From: JBDSYA01 sp039925865
GTDB lineage: Bacteria; Bacteroidota; Ignavibacteria; Tepidaquicellales; Tepidaquicellaceae
NCBI GenBank assembly: GCA_039925865.1
Contig: JBDSYA010000271.1
Span: 1 to 5,638, forward strand
Length of the DNA stretch: 5,638 bases
Direction of reading: 5' to 3'
In this document: in pieces, positions 1 to 4,836 of the stretch
How the letters are laid out: the number at the start of each line of letters is the position of its first letter
Numbering within the stretch: position 1 is the stretch's first letter
The notes under the pieces: model-generated
What the model was told of the DNA's origin: nothing
The model's database searches: none
Seen by the model: only the letters and a program-made list of their open reading frames with translations
Translations under genes and position numbers: made by a program

Positions 1-182
1 AAAGTGATATTGATATCATTGTAGCATTTAATGATAGGAAGAGTTTGATGGATTTTGTAGGGATAGAAAGAGAACTTTCGGAAAAAATAAAAATCAAAGT
101 TGATTTACTCACAGAACAGTCAATAAGTCCACTTCTCATTGATAGAGTTAAGGAAGAAATGAAAGTAATTTATCACAGATAG
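1..182 (+). CDS. Minimal nucleotidyltransferase (MntA-like), 3' end only
   Basis: The last 59 residues of a small protein are visible before a TAG stop; the start lies left of the window. The first visible residues, SDIDIIVAF, match the second half of the active site of minimal nucleotidyltransferases (Pol-beta superfamily, COG1669), where a G-S motif is followed some ten residues later by a DxD pair that binds metal and NTP. A later KVDLLT segment fits the position of the third carboxylate in the same fold. Known MNT proteins usually act as antitoxins that modify a HEPN-domain toxin, often by adding AMP. The gene lies 29 bp upstream of a RelB/RelE-type pair rather than directly before a HEPN gene; a HEPN partner could lie to the left. 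The family call rests on the DxD block and the length, because the G-S half of the motif is missing. Confidence 0.75.
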   Translation, partial: SDIDIIVAFNDRKSLMDFVGIERELSEKIKIKVDLLTEQSISPLLIDRVKEEMKVIYHR

Positions 183-211
183 TGGAAAACAATCTTTAAT
201 ACATATTAAGC

Positions 212-394
212 ATGAAAACTTTAAAAGAAAAGTTTATCGTGAACAAAAACGGTAAAAAGACAGAGGTCATATTAGATATTAATGAATATGAGGAATTGCT
301 GGAGGACTTGCATGATCTTAGAATCGTGGCAGAAAGAAAAAATGAAGAGACAATTGATTTTGATGAAGTATTTAAAAAATTAAAAAAGAAATGA
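212..394 (+). CDS. Type II antitoxin, RelB/Phd-YefM-like
   Basis: This 60-residue acidic/basic protein has the layout of small type II antitoxins. An N-terminal beta-strand stretch, KFIVNKNGKKTEVILDINEY (residues 7-26), resembles the DNA-binding and dimerisation part of Phd/YefM and related proteins. It is followed by a helical EEYEELLEDL-type segment (EYEELLEDLHDLR, residues 25-37) and a lysine-rich tail with DFDEVFKKL, which would wrap around the toxin. By family knowledge it would neutralise the RelE-type toxin encoded next and repress the shared promoter. The TGA stop overlaps the toxin ATG (ATGA at 391-394), which suggests translational coupling. No Shine-Dalgarno is seen before the ATG. 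Because the toxin is frameshifted, this antitoxin may now be an orphan. RelB and Phd assignments cannot be separated from the sequence alone. Confidence 0.75.
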   Translation: MKTLKEKFIVNKNGKKTEVILDINEYEELLEDLHDLRIVAERKNEETIDFDEVFKKLKKK

Positions 395-667
395 TTGAAT
401 ACAAAATAGAGATAAAAAAATCAGCGGAGAAAGAATTATTTAATATTTCAAAAGATTATATAAGATTATATAGATACAATTAAATTTAAAATAAAGAGTC
501 TATCAAAAAATCTTTCACCGGAAGGAGTTAAGAAATTAAAGGGTGTTGAACAACTTTATAGACTGAGGTTAGGCAGTTATCGACTGATTTATTCAATAAA
601 CAAAAAGAACAAAGTTATTACAATTCAAGCTATAGCTCATAGAAAAAATATTTACAAAAACTTATAA
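391..667 (+). pseudogene. RelE/ParE-family toxin, frameshifted by 10-bp duplication
   Basis: From the ATG at 391 the frame reads 30 residues (MIEYKIEIKKSAEKELFNIS, then an aberrant tail) and stops at 481-483. The rest of the toxin continues in another frame to a TAA at 665-667. Deleting one copy of the 10-bp direct repeat at 453-472 joins the halves into an 88-residue protein that matches the RelE/ParE family along its whole length. It has the N-terminal KSAEKEL helix, the KKLKG segment (residues 44-48), the LYRLRLGSYRLIY core (52-64) and the C-terminal HRKNIY (80-85). RelE-type toxins cleave mRNA in the ribosome; ParE-type toxins poison gyrase. The basic and aromatic residues expected of a RelE-like RNase are present, so the duplication is the only visible lesion. 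It could be a true pseudogene, a reversible phase-variable state, or a sequencing or assembly error. Confidence 0.85.
453..472 (+). repeat. 10-bp perfect tandem duplication in toxin gene
   Basis: AGATTATATA occurs twice in direct tandem (453-462 and 463-472), and one further matching base at 452 makes the 10-base period run for 21 nt. Ten is not a multiple of three, so the extra copy shifts the toxin frame and leads to TAA at 481. With a single copy the reading becomes K-D-Y-I-D-T-I-K and continues without a stop to 665. This shows directly that the duplication is the derived state. Confidence 0.95.
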
Positions 668-672
668 TCCCA

Positions 673-1695
673 ATGACACCCATCGACCTCCGAAGTGACA
701 CTGTTACAAAGCCTTCAAAACCAATGCTTGAAGCAATGTTCAGTGCAAAAGTCGGTGATGATGTATTTGGTGAAGATGAAACTGTAAATTTGCTTCAGGA
801 TAAATGCGCAAAGCTTACAGGAAAAGAATCGGCGTTATTTGTTCCAACGGGTGTTATGGGAAATCAGCTTGCGATAAAATGTCACACTCAACCCGGCGAT
901 GAAGTTATTGTTGAAAGTGAATCCCATATTCTTAATTATGAAACCGCTGCTCCGTCTGTGATCTCAAATGTACAACTGCTTTCTGTACAGGGACAAAATG
1001 CGATCATTACGGCAAATGAGATTAAGAAATTTATACGAAGTTCAGAATATTATTTTCCGGTTACAAGTCTGATCTGTCTGGAGAATACTCATAACAGGTC
1101 CGGCGGCGTAATACTTCCTCTTGAAGTGATAAAAGAAATTTCGGAATTAGCGCATGAAAATAAAATTAAAACTCATTTAGATGGTGCCCGGATTTATAAT
1201 GCTGTCATAGAAACAGGAATTAGTATAAAGGATTATGCTTCCTTCTTTGATTCGATCTCATTTTGTTTTTCAAAAGGATTGGGATGCCCGATAGGTTCGA
1301 TACTCTGCGGTGATAAAGATCTTATTGAATTAGCAAGAAAGTGGAGGAAAATTTTAGGAGGAGGCATGAGGCAGGCAGGAATTTTGGCTGCAGCTGCTAT
1401 TTATGCTCTTGATAATAATGTTGAAAGGTTAGGTGAAGATAATAAAAAAGCGAAATTTTTTGCGGATGAGTTGAATAAAACAGAAGGTATTAACATTGAT
1501 ATGAATACTGTTCAGACAAATATTGTGATTTTTAATTCGGAAAAAATTTCTAAGGAAAAATTCATTAGCAATTTAAAAGAAAAAGGTGTTCTGATTTCTT
1601 CGGGAAGTTATGAAAATATGAGGGCAGTGTTTCATCTTGATGTTTCGATTGACGACGTAAAAAAAGCAGCAGAGATAATCAATACTGCTTTTTAA
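673..1695 (+). CDS. ltaE: Low-specificity L-threonine aldolase
   Basis: This 340-residue protein has the typical length of fold-type I, PLP-dependent threonine aldolases, which split L-threonine or L-allo-threonine into glycine and acetaldehyde in the cytoplasm. The N-terminus IDLRSDTVTKP (residues 4-14) and GDDVFGEDETVNLLQ (28-42) are family signatures. Also visible are the FVPTGVMGNQLA phosphate-binding region (56-67), a substrate-side His (H85 in ESESHI), ENTHNRSGG (137-145), the cofactor-binding HLDGARIYNA (168-177, with D170 and R173), and the Schiff-base lysine K201 in FSKGLGCPIGS. LGGGMRQAG (228-236) follows as expected. All catalytic positions seem intact. The gene starts 5 bp after the broken toxin gene and has no recognisable Shine-Dalgarno, so it may be read from a promoter further upstream. 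It ends 21 bp from the convergent gene on the other strand. Confidence 0.95.
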   Translation: MTPIDLRSDTVTKPSKPMLEAMFSAKVGDDVFGEDETVNLLQDKCAKLTGKESALFVPTGVMGNQLAIKCHTQPGDEVIVESESHILNYETAAPSVISNVQLLSVQGQNAIITANEIKKFIRSSEYYFPVTSLICLENTHNRSGGVILPLEVIKEISELAHENKIKTHLDGARIYNAVIETGISIKDYASFFDSISFCFSKGLGCPIGSILCGDKDLIELARKWRKILGGGMRQAGILAAAAIYALDNNVERLGEDNKKAKFFADELNKTEGINIDMNTVQTNIVIFNSEKISKEKFISNLKEKGVLISSGSYENMRAVFHLDVSIDDVKKAAEIINTAF

Positions 1696-1716
1696 AAAAT
1701 TCATGTTTAGTCTCAC

Positions 1717-2505
1717 TTAAAATTCCCAATATTCTACAACATCAAATTTATTTGCTAATGCTTTTTTCTCAAGAGTAAGTTTTAGAATATTTTTATGAGC
1801 AAATCCGCATAAGACTACTATCTTTTTTCCAGCAAACTCTTCTTTATATTTAAGTATATTCTCAGCCATTATCATATTTCTTTCTAACCAATACTTTTGT
1901 TCTTTTTCCCAATAATTGTTGAAATCTGAAAGTTCAGGAGTGACTTTTATGAGTCTGTCCAGTCCTTCATAAGAATAATAATTAATTGTATCAATTTTTT
2001 TACTGCCTTCATAATTATTTATGTATGAAGCTGCAGAGTTAGACATTTCCTGAGAGATGTTCATCATTGATAAGATCCTGTTAAGAATTTCGATTGCATC
2101 ATTGTTTAAATTTTCACTCCTGTAAAGCGCTTCCACCCGGCGGAAAAAATTATATTCGTTATTCTTCCTCTGTTCATCATTTAAAAACAGATCTCTTCCC
2201 GTAATATCGTACGGTCTCAACTCAACTTTTTTATCGCGCTGATATTTTGTAATTGCACGTGTTTCCAAAAATGAATATTGAATATCTTCTTTAAGCTGAA
2301 AGTCTTCAGTCATATAAGAAGTATCGCATTCAACAAGAATAACATCAGGTTCAATAATATTTAAAATATTAAAAAGAGTATCAGAGTTATAATTATTAGT
2401 ACTGTAGTGTATCGTGCCTATGACAAAAATTTTTGTATCGGGTTCGGTTGATGAATTTATTCTGAATGGAAGCAGTAAAAAAATAAATAAAAATATCTTG
2501 TTCAT
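1717..2505 (-). CDS. Exported TraB/TIKI-like protein (possible metallohydrolase)
   Basis: This 262-residue protein begins with a short basic residue followed by a hydrophobic run, MNKIFLFIFLLLPFRINSS, a likely signal peptide cut near residue 19-20, so it probably acts in the periplasm. No lipobox cysteine is seen. The mature part opens with KIFVIGTIHYS (residues 25-35) and closes with KKIVVLCGFAHKNIL (227-241). This gives the two G-x-x-H motifs (H33 and H237) that mark the TraB/PrgY/GumN/TIKI superfamily, together with ILVEC (E59) after the first strand-helix unit and ERNMIMAENI (208-217) before the second G-x-x-H. TIKI members are metal-dependent proteases, and TraB/PrgY act on peptide pheromones; what this protein acts on is not shown. 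Bacteroidota families of unknown function with the same GT-x-H opening are an alternative. It is transcribed alone, convergent to the threonine aldolase gene. Confidence 0.6.
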   Translation of the reverse strand: MNKIFLFIFLLLPFRINSSTEPDTKIFVIGTIHYSTNNYNSDTLFNILNIIEPDVILVECDTSYMTEDFQLKEDIQYSFLETRAITKYQRDKKVELRPYDITGRDLFLNDEQRKNNEYNFFRRVEALYRSENLNNDAIEILNRILSMMNISQEMSNSAASYINNYEGSKKIDTINYYSYEGLDRLIKVTPELSDFNNYWEKEQKYWLERNMIMAENILKYKEEFAGKKIVVLCGFAHKNILKLTLEKKALANKFDVVEYWEF

Positions 2506-2625
2506 TACAGTGTGCGAATATTAGTTTCATTTGATAACAGAGAACCTCTAGAAAAAGTCCTGATTACAATACGGAGGCGCAGTGAATGTTATTCGGATAC
2601 AGTAAAATTTGAATTAAATTATTTT

Positions 2626-3042
2626 GAATCACTGATTCACACGGATTAAAAGATTACACGGATTTTTTTCCAGTATATATTTGCTACTTAGTCCGTGAAA
2701 TTAGTGTAATCCGACTAATCCAAGATTGAATCACTGATTCACACGGATTAAAAGATTACACGGATTTTTTTCCCAGTATATATTTGCTACTTAGTCCGTG
2801 AAATTAGTGTAATTCGACTAATCCAAGATTGAATCACTGATTCAAACGGATTAAAAGATTGCACGGATTTTTTTCCATTATATATTTGCTACTTAGTCCG
2901 TGTTAAAGTAATCCTTCCAACCCATTATTGAATCACTGATTCACACGGATTAAAAGATTACACGGATTTCTTTCCAGTATACTTTTGCTCCTTAGTCCGT
3001 AAAATTAGTTTGATCCGACTAATCCGTGATAATCCGTGATTC
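2626..3042. repeat. Four-copy tandem array of ~100-bp palindromic units
   Basis: Units start with GAATCACTGATTC at 2626, 2728, 2831 and 2930, giving lengths of 102, 103 and 99 bp plus a last unit of about 113 bp. Units 1 and 2 differ by one inserted C and one substitution. Unit 3 has drifted in its right half, and unit 4 carries scattered changes. Each unit is an interrupted palindrome: in unit 1, GGATTAAAAGATTACAC (2643-2659) faces GTGTAATCCGACTAATCC (2704-2721), and CACGGA faces TCCGTG inside it. Only the last unit has a full right end, with AATCCGTGAT repeated exactly twice (3021-3040) and a closing GTGATTC (3036-3042). That closing motif is the inverse of the GAATCAC that opens the array. 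The array lies in the 795-bp gap between divergent genes. No coding frame is seen in it, and nothing is recognised in the 120 bp to its left. Confidence 0.95.
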
Positions 3043-3058
3043 AAACAATTTCTATGAC

Positions 3059-3086
3059 TTGCAATTCCCGATTACTAAAATTAAAT
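3059..3086 (+). promoter_or_regulatory. Weak candidate promoter for the RIO leader
   Basis: TTGCAA (3059-3064) and TTAAAT (3081-3086) are separated by 16 bp and each match four of six positions of the sigma-70 consensus. This would start a transcript near 3093, just before the leader described next. The match is poor, and organisms of this group often use other promoter consensus sequences, so this marks only the likely region. Confidence 0.2.
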
Positions 3087-3132
3087 TGGTTACAATTAAA
3101 TAAAAATTACCAACCGAGAGGAGGGTGCCATT

Positions 3133-3204
3133 ATGAATAAATATAAAAATATAATTTACATATCAGACATCCTCAGCCTTAATAAACGTTTCAGATCATC
3201 TTAA
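3133..3204 (+). CDS. Putative 23-residue leader peptide
   Basis: ATG at 3133 opens a 23-codon frame (MNKYKNIIYISDILSLNKRF, then RSS) that ends at TAA 3202-3204. AGGAGG at 3119-3124, 8 nt before the ATG, is a textbook Shine-Dalgarno and the only one seen before any gene in the window, so translation is likely even though the product is tiny. Codons 12-17 overlap the segment that can pair with the terminator's 5' arm. A ribosome passing or pausing here would therefore change which hairpin forms downstream. The peptide has four isoleucines and two leucines, but in such AT-rich DNA this composition is weak evidence for sensing an amino acid, and no run of a single codon is present. It could alternatively be an independent small protein. 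Confidence 0.5.
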   Translation: MNKYKNIIYISDILSLNKRFRSS

Positions 3205-3233
3205 AGGTAAAATTTCAATTTAAGCAAAGTTTT

Positions 3234-3271
3234 AAGCTGCGGATGTCTTTTAAAGTTTCGCAGCTTTTTTT
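3234..3271 (+). terminator. Intrinsic terminator before RIO kinase gene
   Basis: AAGCTGCG (3234-3241) and CGCAGCTT (3259-3266) are exact reverse complements. They form an 8-bp GC-containing stem with a 17-nt loop, followed immediately by a T run through 3271. It ends the leader transcript just before the RIO kinase start, so readthrough or a separate promoter in the 30 bp that follow is needed to express that gene. Confidence 0.85.
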
Positions 3272-3300
3272 ATTCCCATTAAAAATTAAACTTAAATAAA

Positions 3301-4149
3301 TTGAAAATTACTTTAGAACAAATTGATGTATTTGAAGATGACACATCTTTTGAAAAATTTAAATCAAGAAAACGAAAACTCTCCGGAAGTCAGAACATTA
3401 ATAAACTTGTTTCAGGTGACGGTACAAATTCATTTACAGCATCCGATCTCGAAGATCTTCGCGGCCGCGCAATAGTGGATGAATTGCTTCACGTTATAAA
3501 AAGCGGTAAAGAAGCAACTGTTTATCTCGGCAAAAGTAGTGAAGGATATTCTGCAGTCAAAATTTATACAGATCTTCGTGTCAGATCTTTTAAAAGAGAT
3601 GATATTTACAGGCAGGGCAGGTTTATCGGAGATGCCCGGATCGAAAAAGCAATTGACCAGGGATCTAAAACTGGATTGAATGCTCATCAGATATTATGGG
3701 TTGCTGAAGAATTCCGTCAAATGAAATATTTATACAACAGCGGTATACCCGTGCCGAAACCCATTGCTAATTCAGGGCTTGTTGTTGTAATGGAATTCAT
3801 TGGGGAAGAAGGTGATGCGGCGCCAAGGATATCTGATCTTAAACTGGATAGAGATGAAGCTGAAGATTGTTTCAGACAATCTGTAAAAATTCTTGAAAAA
3901 ATTATTTCAGCAGGTAGAATACACGGAGATTACTCATCATACAATTTACTGTTGCATGACGAAAAGGTGATCCTTATAGATTTCCCTCAGGTGATAGAAA
4001 TACAAAGCAATGTATCTTCTAAAGATATTCTTAAAAGAGATATAGTTTCACTCTGCAAATCTTTTAAAAGACATAAGGTGGTAGCTGATCCTGAGAAGAT
4101 TTATAGAAATATGGTAAATATTATTTATGATTCAGGAATTGATCTTTAA
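3301..4149 (+). CDS. RIO1-family atypical serine/threonine kinase/ATPase
   Basis: This 282-residue protein has the complete RIO kinase core. An N-terminal extension of about 60 residues precedes VIKSGKEATVYLG (residues 65-77, the RIO form of the nucleotide loop). Then come AVKIY (K87, ATP-binding lysine), WAEEF-like VAEEFRQMKYL (134-144), GIPVPKPI (148-155), the hinge VMEFIGEEGDAAPR (163-176), catalytic IHGDYSSYNLL (207-217, D210 and N215) and the metal-binding LIDFPQ (225-230, D227). In archaea and eukaryotes RIO1 works in small ribosomal subunit maturation; the bacterial role is poorly defined. Leucine in the usual HGDLSEYN is replaced by tyrosine, and E by S. TTG at 3301 is the only usable start: an in-frame stop lies at 3280 and the first in-frame ATG falls inside the domain. 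An attenuator-like leader precedes it. A helix-hairpin-helix gene follows after 54 bp. Confidence 0.9.
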   Translation: MKITLEQIDVFEDDTSFEKFKSRKRKLSGSQNINKLVSGDGTNSFTASDLEDLRGRAIVDELLHVIKSGKEATVYLGKSSEGYSAVKIYTDLRVRSFKRDDIYRQGRFIGDARIEKAIDQGSKTGLNAHQILWVAEEFRQMKYLYNSGIPVPKPIANSGLVVVMEFIGEEGDAAPRISDLKLDRDEAEDCFRQSVKILEKIISAGRIHGDYSSYNLLLHDEKVILIDFPQVIEIQSNVSSKDILKRDIVSLCKSFKRHKVVADPEKIYRNMVNIIYDSGIDL

Positions 4150-4203
4150 TATACATTCAACTTTTATCTCAATATTTTTAAATACATTTTTTGAAATAAG
4201 AAT

Positions 4204-4479
4204 TTGAATAAAGCCGAACAAATAAAAGTGCTTATTACAATTCCCGGTGTAGGAAAATCTATTGCAGAAGATCTTTTGAATATTGGCATAACTAATGTTC
4301 AGCAATTGAAAGGAAAAGATTCGGAACAGCTTTATAATAAATCTAATGAATTTGCCGGAGCAGTTCAGGACAGATGTTTGATGTATGTTTTCAGATGCGC
4401 AGTCTATTTTGCTGAAACCGAAAACAAGAAACGGAAGAATGAGAAATTAAAATGGTGGTATTGGAAAGACAAAAAATAA
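4204..4479 (+). CDS. Cdd1-like helix-hairpin-helix protein
   Basis: This 91-residue protein has a helix-hairpin-helix motif at its N-terminus, IPGVGKSIAEDLLNIGI (residues 13-29), followed by NVQQLKGKDSEQLYN (31-45). A conserved C-terminal block, DRCLMYVFRCAVYFAE (56-71), and a tryptophan-rich end, LKWWYWKD (82-89), complete it. This order matches the small family known as 'pathogenicity locus' or Cdd1 (PF11731), whose function is unknown; HhH motifs usually bind the DNA or RNA backbone without sequence preference. TTG at 4204 is the start because an in-frame stop sits at 4192-4194 and no ATG lies near. It lies between the RIO kinase and the transporter gene, 54 and 25 bp from each, on the same strand, with no terminator seen between them, so one transcript is plausible. 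The family name gives no evidence for virulence. Confidence 0.8.
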   Translation: MNKAEQIKVLITIPGVGKSIAEDLLNIGITNVQQLKGKDSEQLYNKSNEFAGAVQDRCLMYVFRCAVYFAETENKKRKNEKLKWWYWKDKK

Positions 4480-4504
4480 AATCTTATAACTTCTCAATAT
4501 TGAA

Positions 4505-4831
4505 ATGAATTGGATAATTTTAATTATAGCGGGCTTATTTGAAGTGGGCTTCGCAAGCTGCCTTGCTAAAGCAAAGGAAACATCAGGAACAACTTTCACT
4601 CTATGGATCATAGGATTTTTTATAAGCCTATCGATCAGCATGATACTTTTGTATAAGGCATCTCAGACTTTGCCGATCGGAACGGCTTACGCAGTGTGGA
4701 CAGGTATTGGCGCTGTTGGAACTGTCCTTATGGGAATTATTTTTTTCAAAGAACCGTCTGATTTCTGGAGAATATTTTTTATAACTACTCTTATCGCTTC
4801 AATAGTCGGATTAAAATTTGTTTCAAATTAA
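4505..4831 (+). CDS. SMR-family transporter, SugE/Gdx-like
   Basis: This 108-residue protein has four hydrophobic helices (about residues 3-20, 32-50, 58-81, 86-104), the size and layout of small multidrug resistance proteins, which work as antiparallel dimers in the inner membrane and exchange protons for cations. The proton/substrate glutamate is E13 (AGLFEVGFA). LPIGTAYAVWTGIGAVGT (56-73) is typical of the SugE/Gdx branch, which exports guanidinium or quaternary ammonium compounds. Aligning by eye to E. coli SugE (numbering from memory), S45, Y62 and W65 correspond to the substrate-pocket S42, Y59 and W62, but the pocket tryptophan W16 is phenylalanine here. The 25-bp gap upstream has no room for a guanidine riboswitch. 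The stop lies 5 bp from the stop of the convergent aminotransferase gene. Substrate is not certain. Confidence 0.88.
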   Translation: MNWIILIIAGLFEVGFASCLAKAKETSGTTFTLWIIGFFISLSISMILLYKASQTLPIGTAYAVWTGIGAVGTVLMGIIFFKEPSDFWRIFFITTLIASIVGLKFVSN

Positions 4832-4836
4832 CACCA

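Larger units (their letters stand above)
3116..3271 (+). promoter_or_regulatory. Candidate attenuator leader upstream of RIO kinase gene
   Basis: Four segments give mutually exclusive pairings. Segment 1 (GAGGGTG, 3121-3127, part of the Shine-Dalgarno) pairs with CATCCTC (3168-3174) over 7 bp including one G-U. Segment 2 (3165-3182, AGACATCCTCAGCCTTAA) pairs with segment 3 (3232-3248, TTAAGCTGCGGATGTCT) over 16 bp with one mismatch and one bulged C. Segment 3 contains the whole 5' arm of the terminator hairpin, whose 3' arm is segment 4 (3259-3266). Pairing 2-3 therefore excludes the terminator, and pairing 1-2 excludes 2-3. Segment 2 lies inside a small reading frame with a strong ribosome site, as in leader-peptide attenuators, and the terminator ends 30 bp before the RIO kinase start. 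The pairings are visible in the sequence; the regulatory role is inferred. The region could instead be a free-standing small RNA. Confidence 0.55.

Noticed and set aside
453..483. Programmed ribosomal frameshift in the toxin gene
   Set aside because: No slippery heptamer or downstream structure is seen, and the exact 10-bp duplication fully explains the frame change.
1696..1716. Bidirectional terminator between the convergent genes
   Set aside because: The 21 bp hold no inverted repeat with a T run.
2571..2614. Small frame with a GGAG upstream (ATG at 2586)
   Set aside because: It encodes only eight residues before a stop and has no supporting context.
2626..3042. CRISPR array
   Set aside because: The repeating unit is the full ~100 bp with no short repeat plus variable spacer pattern; the units differ by scattered mutations and indels rather than by spacers.
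3086..3113. TTGGT/ACCAA inverted repeat as an operator
   Set aside because: Only a 5-bp match in AT-rich sequence with an 18-nt gap; too weak to call.
3430..3687. 85-residue open frame on the - strand
   Set aside because: It lies antisense inside the RIO kinase core, where the + strand frame carries clear catalytic motifs; the protein has no recognisable features.
4447..4641. 64-residue open frame on the - strand
   Set aside because: It overlaps the end of the Cdd1-like gene and the start of the transporter gene, both well supported.
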